Assembly: GCF_938039245.1 (NCBI RefSeq) | Contig: NZ_CALHVN010000025.1 | Span: forward strand, 33,915-97,914 | Direction: 5' to 3' | DNA from: an uncultured Campylobacter sp. | Lineage (GTDB): Bacteria > Campylobacterota > Campylobacteria > Campylobacterales > Campylobacteraceae | DNA length: 64,000 bases | Shown here: positions 8,120-16,443 of the stretch, piece by piece | How the letters are laid out: each line of letters starts with the position of its first letter | Position numbering within the stretch: position 1 is the first letter of the stretch | Notes under the pieces: generated by a model | What the model was told of the DNA's origin: nothing | Databases searched by the model: none | The model's input: only the letters and a program-made list of their open reading frames with translations | Translations under genes and position numbers: made by a program

Positions 8120-9303
8120 AAAAGATTTTGTTCGTCGATACGGGGCGCGAATACGGCGGCGGGACGAAGAGTTTTTTGTATCTTTTGCGGGGGCTTGCCG
8201 CGCAGCAAAAATACGATCTTTGCGCATTTTTTGAGACTGATTACGAGGCGGGCGGACGCAAAATCTCGCAAATCATAGAAGAGGTCGGGGCTAAATTTAT
8301 AAATTTTGCGCCTAAAAAACAGCCCTCAAAGCTAAAAAAAGAACTTTTACGCGCGCTAGGCGGTCAAATTTTAGCAAGACACCTCTATAAAAAAGACTAC
8401 GACTACGCGCTTTGCCTGCTGCGGCAGGCGCGCCCCGATATCCTTCATCTAAATAATCACTTTTCAACCAATCTTGCCTACATCGCCGCCGCAAACGCCC
8501 TAAATATCGCGGTAGTGCAGCATCTGCGTAAAAACTCTGCCGTCGAGTCCTTTAAACTTGAGATTTTAAAGCGGCTAAAATTTACGCCCGTTTGCGTTTC
8601 AAATGCGACTTACGAATTTTACGCCGCGCAGATAAAGATACCTAAAAACGTGGTTTATAATCCCGTGGAGGCGCCTGTTTTGAAACGAGAAAAGTCTGAA
8701 GCGAGCGAAAATTTGAGCTCCTCGCAGACAAATTTAAAAGATAGCGGCGACGGTAAAAGCGCCGTCCTAAAAGCCGAATTTGACGCCGAAAAAATAAATA
8801 TCGTAATGCCTGCAAATTTCTTGACGCTTAAAGGCCATGAGCTCGTTTTTGACGCGCTTGCGGGACTAAAAAGAAGCGATGTAAAGGTTTATTTCGCGGG
8901 CGCGGGCGAGCTAAAAGCGGGTGCGAAAGCCAAATTTGACGCGCTGATAAAATCGGGTAAGGCCGAGTATCTGGGTTTTGTTTCCAAGATGGACGAGATT
9001 TACGCCGCGTGCGACTACGTGCTTGGATTTTCTAGCGACGAGGGGCTGCCCAGAGTCGTCATCGAGGCGCTTGGCTGCGGGCTTGGCGTGGTGTACTCTG
9101 ATATCGTCGTTATAAGGGAGATTTATGAAATTTCCTCAAAAAAGCAAGATTTTTTTATAGTTCAAAGAAGCTCGGACGCGCTTTTAGCCTGCTTTGAGAG
9201 CTTGCGAAAACCCGCCTCAAAAAGCCCCGACGATGCCGTTATAAAGGCATTTAGCATAGAAAATTATCTTCGCGGGATAGATAGGATATATAGCGAACTT
9301 TGA
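8116..9303 (+). CDS. GT4 glycosyltransferase with a short low-complexity insertion
   Basis: 395 residues, GT-B fold. N-terminus LFVDTGREYGGGTKSFLYLLRGL; acceptor-domain segment DILHLNNHFSTNLAYIAAA; C-terminal domain with PANFLTLKGHELVFDAL and the E-x7-E region SSDEGLPRVVIEALGCG. Residues about 193-230 (from KREKSEASENL to the start of KINIVMPANF) form a Ser/Lys/Asp-rich insert at the linker between the two domains. It is last in the plus-strand operon, overlapping the stop of the previous gene. Its 3' end overlaps the tail of the convergent gene at 9251-10732 by 53 bases. Confidence 0.8.
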   Translation: MKKILFVDTGREYGGGTKSFLYLLRGLAAQQKYDLCAFFETDYEAGGRKISQIIEEVGAKFINFAPKKQPSKLKKELLRALGGQILARHLYKKDYDYALCLLRQARPDILHLNNHFSTNLAYIAAANALNIAVVQHLRKNSAVESFKLEILKRLKFTPVCVSNATYEFYAAQIKIPKNVVYNPVEAPVLKREKSEASENLSSSQTNLKDSGDGKSAVLKAEFDAEKINIVMPANFLTLKGHELVFDALAGLKRSDVKVYFAGAGELKAGAKAKFDALIKSGKAEYLGFVSKMDEIYAACDYVLGFSSDEGLPRVVIEALGCGLGVVYSDIVVIREIYEISSKKQDFFIVQRSSDALLACFESLRKPASKSPDDAVIKAFSIENYLRGIDRIYSEL

Positions 9304-10732
9304 CGAAGGCCTCGATGTCTGCGAGGTTTTGTTCGCTAAGCTCGAAAAACGCACTCGCGTCGATGTCGCGTACAGTTTTAAACACGGAGCTAACGGGCGG
9401 CAAATGCGAGTTTATCACGAGCGAGTCGGCGACGCCCCTTTGCTCGCTGGCAAAACAAGGCCCCATCAGGCAGATCGTGGGCGTGCGCACGCTATCTGCG
9501 ACGTAGTAGTTGCCCGTGTCCGAGCTCGCGTAAAGCTGCATCTGCGAGAGATAAAACGGCAACTCCTCAAGTTTGATTTTATCTATCAAAGAGATGATTT
9601 TTAGTTCGTTTTGGCCGAATTTTTTGACGTAAGTATCGCAAATTTGCGAGCTAAAATTTGACTCGTCGCTAATGCCCTTTTCGCTGTAAATTTGAGCTTT
9701 TGATTGCTTGCCGTTTGCATTATCGTATGCCGCCTTGCCTGTGTTTTTAGCTCTTAGGGGTGGCGCGCTATTTATGTTTTCGTCGCCGTTTTCGGCGGTT
9801 TGCTCTGCGTTTAAATTTAGCTTTTTATATGCGGAGTTTTGAACGGCAAATTTTACTGCGGCACAGCTTGCTTCGGTCTGATTTTGGGTATATGAAATTT
9901 GCTCCTCGTTTGCATTTTTAAGACCGCCGTAAATTTCGCTCGTATCGCTAGCCAAATCTGCACAAATTTGTCCATCGCCAGGATTTTTTGCCTGCTTTTG
10001 ATCCGCATTTTCCGCGAGCAGGTTTTTTAGCAGAGTAGCCTCCTCGCCGACGCCGAAAATATAAACCTCGCAGTCAAATTTGGCGAAAATTTCAAAGATT
10101 TTTTCCCAAGTTTTTTTTGGCGGCGTTTTCATTTTATTACCCGCGCTTAGGCTCACGCCGATCTTAAATTTGCCGCTTTTTATTAGATTTTCTTGCGGAA
10201 CAACGAGCGGTTTTTGCAAGCATTTTTCATATTTTAGCTCGCTCTCGTCCAGCGTTTTTAGGTAGGTTAGTAGCGTTAGATCATTTAGAGTATGCGGCAC
10301 TTTTTTCATACCGAGCGCCAGCAGGGCAAAGTCGCTAGATACCGCGTAGTGACGCACGACGACGATATTTTTAGCTAGCGTGCAGCGCGCCAAAAAAAGA
10401 TTTAGGCTGTTTGGCATCAGTACGTAGACGCTCTCGTAGCCGCGCGAAAAAAGCCCAAGCGCGAGTCCTAGTTTTGAGGCCTTTTTACGCCTTACGTCGT
10501 TTATCGTAAATATTTTTTCTATTCGCCGGTCGTGTTTTGCGAAGGCTAGATTTATCTCGTCGATTAGCACGTCAAATTTGCCCAGCTTTTCAAAGATCAC
10601 GGCCGAGTTTGCGTAGTCGCCGATTTTAGCGGTTTGTATGAGTAAAATTTTGCCTTTTTCGCCTTTAAATTTTAGCTTTTTCATCGCAAAAAGATATGGG
10701 TAAATCAGTAAATATATGAGAAAATATATCAA
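9251..10732 (-). CDS. GT9 heptosyltransferase-family protein with a 130-residue insertion
   Basis: 493 residues from a TTG with AAAGG about 8 bases upstream; an ATG at 10684 would remove a hydrophobic leader of 16 residues. The GT9 motifs are ILLIQTAKIGDYANSAVIF and ASSDTGNYYVADSVRTPTIC. Residues about 242-372 (bases about 9617-10009) are an Asn/Gln/Ala/Ser-rich insert with eight AAATTT hexamers, inside the C-terminal Rossmann domain. The last 17 or so residues are antisense to the end of the preceding gene and look like read-through past an older stop. A TATAAA on the minus strand at 10750-10755 is the likely -10. LOS transferase of unknown specificity. Confidence 0.8.
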   Translation of the reverse strand: MIYFLIYLLIYPYLFAMKKLKFKGEKGKILLIQTAKIGDYANSAVIFEKLGKFDVLIDEINLAFAKHDRRIEKIFTINDVRRKKASKLGLALGLFSRGYESVYVLMPNSLNLFLARCTLAKNIVVVRHYAVSSDFALLALGMKKVPHTLNDLTLLTYLKTLDESELKYEKCLQKPLVVPQENLIKSGKFKIGVSLSAGNKMKTPPKKTWEKIFEIFAKFDCEVYIFGVGEEATLLKNLLAENADQKQAKNPGDGQICADLASDTSEIYGGLKNANEEQISYTQNQTEASCAAVKFAVQNSAYKKLNLNAEQTAENGDENINSAPPLRAKNTGKAAYDNANGKQSKAQIYSEKGISDESNFSSQICDTYVKKFGQNELKIISLIDKIKLEELPFYLSQMQLYASSDTGNYYVADSVRTPTICLMGPCFASEQRGVADSLVINSHLPPVSSVFKTVRDIDASAFFELSEQNLADIEAFVKVRYISYLSREDNFLC

Positions 10733-10864
10733 AATTTAGACCTTTATTATTTATAGAATTTAGCCTAAATTTAGCATAAATTTATAAATTTACGGCCGGT
10801 TTTTGAGCGATTGCGAGTAAAATTTAGCCAAAAACCGCTTACTGGATTTTAATGATTTTATCGT

Positions 10865-10870
10865 TATAAT
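10865..10870 (+). promoter_or_regulatory. -10 element (TATAAT) for the ligase-like gene
   Basis: TATAAT in TCGTTATAATGGG. It overlaps an ATG at 10869 in frame with the next gene, so that ATG is too close to the promoter to be the start. The ATG at 10896 with AAGGGAG just upstream is preferred. Confidence 0.6.
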
Positions 10871-10895
10871 GGGCGTTTTAAAATTAAGGGAGAAA

Positions 10896-12239
10896 ATGAC
10901 GAAGCTACAAAACCGCTTGCAAAACGCCGCCTTATACCTCGTTTGCGTTTTTATCGCCTGCGAGCATATCCCGCGTATGACGGCGGCGAAAAATATCTCG
11001 CTTTACCTCGCGCTCGTTTGCGCGATCTGGCTTTATTTTACCGATAGGACGCGATTTGCCGCAAGGGTTGGCGTAAATTTTAGCATCTCTCGCACGCCAG
11101 CGTTTTGTCTTATCGCATTTACCTTTTACGCGTTTTTGATCTCGGCTTTTCCCTACGCGCCGCAGTTTGATTCGCTGGGCAACGCTGCGGGCGAGTTTGG
11201 GCGCGGATTTGCTTTTTTGCTCATCGTCTACGTCGCGGCAAACGGCGAGACCACTCAAGCAAAAGCCTTTTTTTACGCGCTGATAGCGGCCTTTGCGGTT
11301 ATTAGCATTTACTACGCCGCGCCACTTTTTAGCGAATTTGAGAGGCTTGGCAACGCGAGCGAATTTGACGCGCGGGTCGTGCGCCGAGCGTATGCGGACT
11401 ATGTGGATAGGTTTTTGCCTTTTGCGCTGGCGGGAGTTTTTATCTTTAGGCGACTTTGGGCGCGGGTTGCGTGCGGCGCGCTTTGTTTAGCGGCCGTCGG
11501 GCTTGACGTTTTGAGCGGCGTTAGGGGCAGCTGGGGCGCGATGCTGGTTTGTTTTGTTTTGTTTGGTTTTTGTTTGTATATCTTAGACGGCGAGGCGAAG
11601 CGTAAATTTAAACTCTTTGCCGTTATTTTTGCCGTTTGCGTCGCGGGCGCGTCGGCGGCGGTTTTGAGTTCGCCCACGGCGATGTATAAATTTTTGCAGA
11701 TCGGGATAGTGAGCGAGGCAAATGTCGAAAACGAGAGTATGAGAGAGCGTATCGCGGGTGCGGGCTTTAGCTCGGGGCGCGATTTGATTTTAAAGGAGCG
11801 CTTGCCGCTGCTTTTTGCTAGTCCGCGTGCGATAACTGGGCTTGGATACGGCAAGGAGCAGTATGACGCCTTTTTGCGTGACGAGGCGGACAAAGGCGCA
11901 CATATCTCGATGATGCAGACGCGGCCAAACGGCGAGCGGTATTGGTTTAACGACGAGCCGTTTTTTATCGGGCACTACTACTACTACGGCGCGGTCGGTA
12001 CGGTGCTACTGCTTGGTGGTTTCATCTCTCTCTTGGCGTATTCGTTTAGGCATTTTTTACGCTCGCGCGAGCTGCTTTTTGCGGCGATTTTTATCTCGCT
12101 TGCGTGTTATTTCGGCGTGCGCGGGCTGTTTGAGGCGATAAATTTACGCATACTTTATATGTTTTATATGCTAGGATTTTTCGTCTTACTGGCGGCAAAT
12201 TCGCGGGCGGGAGCTAAAGGAGGCGGCGTTGAGCGTTAG
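10896..12239 (+). CDS. O-antigen ligase/polymerase-like membrane protein (WaaL family)
   Basis: About 447 residues, almost wholly membrane helices (around 10-12) with a long periplasmic loop near residues 290-350. The arrangement fits the O-antigen ligase (Wzy_C) family: conserved R in GVRGSWGAM, then a large loop ending in FNDEPFFIGHYYYYGAVGTVLLL, with the H typical of ligases. WaaL-type enzymes join an undecaprenyl-linked glycan to lipid A-core in the periplasm; a polymerase role is the main alternative. The start at 10896 was chosen over 10869 because the latter lies in the -10 box. It overlaps the downstream deacetylase by 11 bases. Confidence 0.75.
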   Translation: MTKLQNRLQNAALYLVCVFIACEHIPRMTAAKNISLYLALVCAIWLYFTDRTRFAARVGVNFSISRTPAFCLIAFTFYAFLISAFPYAPQFDSLGNAAGEFGRGFAFLLIVYVAANGETTQAKAFFYALIAAFAVISIYYAAPLFSEFERLGNASEFDARVVRRAYADYVDRFLPFALAGVFIFRRLWARVACGALCLAAVGLDVLSGVRGSWGAMLVCFVLFGFCLYILDGEAKRKFKLFAVIFAVCVAGASAAVLSSPTAMYKFLQIGIVSEANVENESMRERIAGAGFSSGRDLILKERLPLLFASPRAITGLGYGKEQYDAFLRDEADKGAHISMMQTRPNGERYWFNDEPFFIGHYYYYGAVGTVLLLGGFISLLAYSFRHFLRSRELLFAAIFISLACYFGVRGLFEAINLRILYMFYMLGFFVLLAANSRAGAKGGGVER

Positions 12240-12987
12240 CGTTTTGATGTATCATCACGTTTTAAAAAAGGGTGGATTTATCGCCTCTAGCGCGGAGGAT
12301 TTTGCCTCGCAGATGCGGTTTTTGGCAGAGGCGGGCTACAAAACGCTTACGATGAGCGAATTTATCGCCTACAAAAAGGGCGAGCTAGCCGTGCCCAAAA
12401 AAAGCGTCCTCATCACCTTTGACGACGGCTGGAAGGATAATTACGTTTACGCCTACCAGGTCTTGCGCAAGTTTGGGCTACGGGCGACGATATTTTTAGT
12501 GACGCAGTGGATAGAGCGCGCGAGCATGCGGCGGGGCGAGTTTATCGAGCTAACTCACTCCGAATACAAAAAAGCAGCGCCCCAGCGCCCGCAGGACGTA
12601 TTTTTGAGTCTTAACGAGATAGCTGCGATGCGGGACGTTTTTGACTTTCACTCGCATACGCACACGCATTTTGACGAGTATTTCGGCGCGCTCTCGCCTG
12701 AGGAAAATTTCGCTCGGTGCCGCGAGTTTATGCGCGAAAATTTAGGCATCGAGGATAAAATTTTATGCTGGCCGCGCGGCAAATACGACGAAAATTTGAT
12801 GCGTCTAGCTAGGCAGGTGGGTTACGAGGCGTTTTTTACGACGCAGCGAGGCATAAACAGGCCTGACGGCGACCTATCTGCTATCAAGAGAATCGCCGCT
12901 AAAAAGGACGCCGCGTGGCTAAAGCGAACGCTTTTTATCTATCAAAACGACTTTTTGGGCGGGATATACTCAAAGATAAAAAAGTAA
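12229..12987 (+). CDS. polysaccharide deacetylase (NodB/CE4 family)
   Basis: 252 residues from a TTG preceded by a near-perfect AAAGGAGG. A second candidate, ATG 12247, lacks a good site. NodB motifs: ITFDDGWKDN (catalytic and metal-binding Asp pair) and FHSHTHTH (metal-binding His), followed by CWPRGKYDENL. No signal peptide is visible, so it would act on the cytoplasmic side, perhaps removing an acetyl group from an N-acetyl sugar during LOS assembly. It is coupled to the ligase-like gene by overlap, suggesting joint action on the same glycan. The substrate is not known. Confidence 0.82.
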   Translation: MSVSVLMYHHVLKKGGFIASSAEDFASQMRFLAEAGYKTLTMSEFIAYKKGELAVPKKSVLITFDDGWKDNYVYAYQVLRKFGLRATIFLVTQWIERASMRRGEFIELTHSEYKKAAPQRPQDVFLSLNEIAAMRDVFDFHSHTHTHFDEYFGALSPEENFARCREFMRENLGIEDKILCWPRGKYDENLMRLARQVGYEAFFTTQRGINRPDGDLSAIKRIAAKKDAAWLKRTLFIYQNDFLGGIYSKIKK

Positions 12988-13032
12988 AATTTGGGTATTT
13001 TGACGAGTCTAGCTAAAAATTGGCCCAAATTT
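12987..13032 (+). terminator. possible long-loop hairpin after the deacetylase
   Basis: AAATTTGGG (12987-12995) pairs perfectly with CCCAAATTT (13024-13032) across a 28-base loop. It starts at the stop codon. No T tract follows, so termination is uncertain. It is one of several AAATTT inverted pairs at gene ends. Confidence 0.3.
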
Positions 13033-13104
13033 GAAAGGCGCGGAATAATGGGCTTAAATTCGCGCGGCGAGGTTTTTGCTCGCTTTGGCGTCTAAAGGAT
13101 CGTG

Positions 13105-13863
13105 ATGAAATTTCGCAAACTTAAATTTAAAATGATAGCCGCGGCGCTACTTCTAGCGGCGATACTTTGTGCCGCATTTATCCGTATAATCCCCGATTAT
13201 TCCACTTCACGAGGCTTTGTGATAGTTTCTCTTTCCGACTACGACAAATACAAGCAAGGATACTGCCTCAAAGAGAATAGAATTTTACCCAAAGAGGAGC
13301 TGTATAAAAAAGTGGGAGGAGCATATTTAGATAATAATGTAAAATTATACCAAATGATCGATGCTTATAGGTTGAAAACCTTCGGTAGTCTTTGGTCCAG
13401 TAGATATGAGGTTGCATACTATGAATTAGAAAATATAAATTTATCGAATTGTTTTGAAGTATTAGAAAAATATTATCAAGAGGGAAAAACGACCGAGCAG
13501 ATACTGATGAAAGAATTAAAAGCTAAAAAAACCGATCCTAAAAAATATCTAAAAATATCTCCGGATGGCGTAAGCCTGGGGCTTGATAGGCCGATAATTA
13601 GGATCGGCGGTGGTGATAAAGACGCTACAGGCACTTTGTTCCTTGATAAATTTGCTATATTTAACGGCAATTATATGCAATTTAACCATTCGGAGTATCT
13701 GTGCGATACAATAAAAAATTTTAATATTATCAAGAAATACTATAAAGAGAGAAAAAATGCTGTAGCGGGAATAGGAAAAGGTTTTAAATTTGATAACTGC
13801 GGGAATTTAAATTATCCGCTGGAAAAATATTATTTGGGCGGTAGAGATATAGAGAGGCGCTAA
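13105..13863 (+). CDS. membrane-anchored protein of unknown function
   Basis: 252 residues from ATG 13105 (AAAGGA 5 bases upstream; the GTG at 13102 is less well placed). A basic N-terminus and one hydrophobic helix (about residues 8-28) predict an inner-membrane anchor or uncleaved signal with the rest in the periplasm. The body is Lys/Tyr-rich and has four Cys (GYCLKEN, SNCFEV, YLCDT, DNCGN) that could form disulfides. I recognise no family. From about 13200 the base composition is clearly more AT-rich than the neighbours, suggesting acquisition or weak selection. Its position between the deacetylase and a pseudogene says little about its role. Confidence 0.6.
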   Translation: MKFRKLKFKMIAAALLLAAILCAAFIRIIPDYSTSRGFVIVSLSDYDKYKQGYCLKENRILPKEELYKKVGGAYLDNNVKLYQMIDAYRLKTFGSLWSSRYEVAYYELENINLSNCFEVLEKYYQEGKTTEQILMKELKAKKTDPKKYLKISPDGVSLGLDRPIIRIGGGDKDATGTLFLDKFAIFNGNYMQFNHSEYLCDTIKNFNIIKKYYKERKNAVAGIGKGFKFDNCGNLNYPLEKYYLGGRDIERR

Positions 13864-13923
13864 AAGTTTTATAATAAACTTTATTAAAATTTTGAAATAA
13901 AAAATTTAGGAGACTCAAGATCG

Positions 13924-14395
13924 ATGAACGCAGAACAAAGATATAAATTTCACAGGGTAGCGAGATATTTGCTCGCTTAGCGGGTGGTTTTCTTGCTTGT
14001 TTGGCGGGCGGCGGGCGTGATTGGCTTAGTTTTGTAGGTAGGCAGCGGCTTTAATTTTGGCAGGTTTTGCCCTTGGATGGCGTGCCAAGAATCGCCGTTT
14101 TTATCGTAATATTTGCGATTTTGGCTTGCGCGCTGTTTTGGTATTTGTTTATCAGGTATAAAAACTTTAAGCCAAGCAAGCTGTTTGTAAAAAATCCGAT
14201 CTTAGTTTGCTGCTTTTTGCGGTAGAAAATTTATCGCTCGGCGCTTTTTACGTCAGCTTTTTGGCGTGCTTGGCGGAGGGATATTTTTAGGGCGAGCAGG
14301 CTGCCAGCTGGAGCGTGGCGTTTGCATTTGCGTTCGCGCCCGTTTGTTTGATCGTTTTCGTGATCTCGTATGTGTTTAACGAAAAGAAAGCCTAG
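13924..14395 (+). pseudogene. frameshifted integral membrane protein remnant
   Basis: ATG 13924 opens NAEQRYKFHRVARYLLA and stops soon after. Another frame then gives PRIAVFIVIFAILACALFWY with RYKNFKPSKLF, and a third ends SWSVAFAFAFAPVCLIVFV before a stop at 14393-14395. Together they look like one small multi-helix membrane protein broken by several frameshifts or deletions. The parent family was not recognised. No intact copy lies in the window. Confidence 0.5.
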
Positions 14396-14593
14396 GCGTC
14401 AAATTTAAGCGCCCAAATTTATAAAATCAAGAAGGTCAAATTTGACGGCCAGCGTTCAAATCAAATTTGACTTTACAAAATTTGAGCCGATAAATTTAAT
14501 CGCCAAATTTGACCAAAGCTACCAAATTTACCGCTCGCGGCTCAAATTTGCTCGTAAAATTTAGCCAAAGCGGCCGCATTTTACAAAGTACGC
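14396..14593. repeat. cluster of AAATTT hexamers (TCAAATTTGA type)
   Basis: Non-coding stretch at the 3' end of the waaQ-like gene. By eye it has ten AAATTT between 14401 and 14562, irregularly spaced. Several sit in the 10-12 base palindrome (G)TCAAATTTGA(C), for example near 14436 and 14463. Chance at this base composition would give roughly one per 2.6 kb. No long tandem unit is present, so it is a motif cluster rather than a satellite. Confidence 0.6.
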
Positions 14594-15682
14594 TTAGCTC
14601 TGGCTCAAATTTTCCCTGATTTTGCTTTTTATCGCCTCTAGCTCCTCGCCCTCAAATCTCATCAGCGTTCGCTCCACGCCGTGCTTTATCATCCCCTCTT
14701 TATCGCACGGCACGAAGTCCCAGTCCTTTTGAAACACCGCGTGCTTGCCCATAGTTTGGTTGCCGTTGCGCTGCGTGTAGCCGCTTTCGTTTAGATCGTT
14801 GTCCCACGGCCCCCACTCAAACGCTCCGCTAGGCCCAAACAGCGCGATCACGGGTACGTCGTTGGCCGCGGCTAGGTGCATGATCGCCGTATCTACGCCG
14901 ATGAACATCGCAGAGTGCTTTGATAGCGCTGCGGTTTGTTTTAGGGTGAGTTTGCCGCCTAGATTTACGGGGCTAGAGGAGCACAGCGCCAGCACGTCGT
15001 CCAGCTTTTTTAGCTCGGCGTCGTTGTTATCGGCCGTTAGCACCACTCGCGCGCCCAGCCCCTCGCAAAAGTCGATGATATGCGCCATAGTTTCGTCATC
15101 CGCGCACTTAAACATCCAGCGGCTAGTTAGGTGCACGTGGATAAATTTAGGCGGTAAATTTAGATGTCTGATGCACTCTGGATCAAAATACACGCTAACT
15201 CGCTTGCCGCTAGGCTCAAGCCCGAGCGCGGCCAGGGCGTCTAGATTACGATCCACTGTGTGGCGCAGGCCGCCTATTTTAGGGGCTTTGTGCGTTATTA
15301 TTTTATTTACGGTCTTGTTTTTACCCTCAAAGCCCACGATGGTTTTGATTTTAGCGTATTTGGCGACGATGATGCCGCGGTCGCCCGTCGTGGTCTGCAC
15401 GGCGATGTCGTATTTTTGCTTTTTGATAGCGCGGATAAACTTTAGCTCGCGCCAAAGTCGTTTGAAAAAGCCGACCTCTTTTATATTTGCGCGGTCGTAA
15501 ACGTGGATGTTTTGGATGTTCGGGTTGCCTTCGATCATCGCTTCCGTGCCCTTATTTAGCGCGAAATCTATCTGCGCGTCAGGGTAGATGCGGTGTAGGT
15601 TTTCGATGAGCGGAGTCGTGAGTAGCACGTCGCCGATGTTTCTAAATTTCATAACTAGGATTTTGATTTTTTTATCTTTCAT
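14594..15682 (-). CDS. putative LPS heptosyltransferase III-type protein (WaaQ/RfaQ family)
   Basis: 362 residues from ATG 15682, which overlaps the upstream TGA (ATGA); an in-frame start five codons earlier is less likely. GT9 motifs: ILVMKFRNIGDVLLTTPLI and GVDTAIMHLAAANDVPVIAL, with FGPSGAFEWGPW after. The acceptor-domain segment GLRHTVDRNLDAL resembles RfaQ-type enzymes that add a branching heptose. It is the last gene of the minus-strand unit waaC-htrB-GT2-waaQ-like, and its 3' end lies beside the AAATTT cluster. The assignment to the WaaQ subfamily is by motif resemblance only. Confidence 0.8.
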   Translation of the reverse strand: MKDKKIKILVMKFRNIGDVLLTTPLIENLHRIYPDAQIDFALNKGTEAMIEGNPNIQNIHVYDRANIKEVGFFKRLWRELKFIRAIKKQKYDIAVQTTTGDRGIIVAKYAKIKTIVGFEGKNKTVNKIITHKAPKIGGLRHTVDRNLDALAALGLEPSGKRVSVYFDPECIRHLNLPPKFIHVHLTSRWMFKCADDETMAHIIDFCEGLGARVVLTADNNDAELKKLDDVLALCSSSPVNLGGKLTLKQTAALSKHSAMFIGVDTAIMHLAAANDVPVIALFGPSGAFEWGPWDNDLNESGYTQRNGNQTMGKHAVFQKDWDFVPCDKEGMIKHGVERTLMRFEGEELEAIKSKIRENLSQS

Positions 15683-16443
15683 TTTACGTACTTCCAAAAT
15701 GTGTATTGCGCGTAAAGCCTTGCTATCACGTAGCCGCGCCAGCCCTCGCGCCAGCCGCCTTTTAGGAAAAATAGCTTAAAAAACGTCCACGCGGGATTTA
15801 AAACGGCCTTAAATTTGCTTGATTTTGCGCCGAGGCTTGAGTAGCGATTTTGTTTAGCGATAAACTGCTCGATGCTGTCGTAGGCGTAGTGCTTGAAGTG
15901 GTTTTTTAGCCTACCGATTTCATTTTTCAGAGCGGTTAAATTTGCGCCGTTTGCGGTGTTTGCTTGGATTTGTTCGCCCATTTTTGCCGCGCTTTTTAAA
16001 ACGACCTTTTCGTGTATCTCGCGCCCGTCAAACTTCGCCAGTGTCCTATCAAAAAGCCTAACCGTGCAGTCCGGGTAAAGCCCCATAGTGCGCACTTCTT
16101 TGCCGAAAAAGATATTTGCGCGGGCTACCTCGTACGCGCAAAACTCGGGTCGCTGTAAAACCCGCAAAATTTCCTCCCTCAGCGGCTCTAAAATCACCTC
16201 GTCGCTATCTAGCACGAAAACCCAGCGATTACGCGCTAGATCCACGCCTAGCTGCTTTTGCGCGCCAAATCCTCGCCATTTTTCTTTGTGAAATTTGACG
16301 TTTTTAAACCCAGAGCAAATTTGCTCCGTAGCGTCCTGCGAGCCGCTATCGACCACGACGACTTCATCTGCAAATTCGCAGCTTTTTAGCACCTCGGCGA
16401 GATATTTTTCGCTGTTAAGCGTGAGGATAACGACGCTTAGCAT
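15679..16443 (-). CDS. GT2 glycosyltransferase, WaaE/KdtX-LgtF type (LOS inner core)
   Basis: 254 residues, GT-A fold. N-terminus LSVVILTLNSEKYLAEVL, then VVVDSGSQDATEQIC and VFVLDSDE (the DxD-like nucleotide-sugar site), then REIHEKVVL and the C-terminal WTFFKLFFLKGGWREGWRGYV typical of the family that adds a beta-1,4 glucose to heptose I. C. jejuni LgtF is a two-domain protein; this one has a single domain. Residues about 176-195 (MGEQIQANTANGANLT) form a small polar insert. It overlaps htrB upstream and the waaQ-like gene downstream. Confidence 0.82.
   Translation of the reverse strand: MLSVVILTLNSEKYLAEVLKSCEFADEVVVVDSGSQDATEQICSGFKNVKFHKEKWRGFGAQKQLGVDLARNRWVFVLDSDEVILEPLREEILRVLQRPEFCAYEVARANIFFGKEVRTMGLYPDCTVRLFDRTLAKFDGREIHEKVVLKSAAKMGEQIQANTANGANLTALKNEIGRLKNHFKHYAYDSIEQFIAKQNRYSSLGAKSSKFKAVLNPAWTFFKLFFLKGGWREGWRGYVIARLYAQYTFWKYVK

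Noticed and set aside
10869..10895. ATG 10869 as start of the O-antigen-ligase-like gene
   Set aside because: It lies in the TATAAT box; ATG 10896 has AAGGGAG just upstream.
14401..14562. Regular CRISPR-like array of AAATTT units
   Set aside because: Spacing is irregular, the shared unit is only 6-12 bases, and no cas genes are present.
14799..15500. 233-codon plus-strand frame opposite the WaaQ-like gene
   Set aside because: Shadow of the minus-strand gene, which carries clear GT9 motifs; the antisense frame has no domain or ribosome site.
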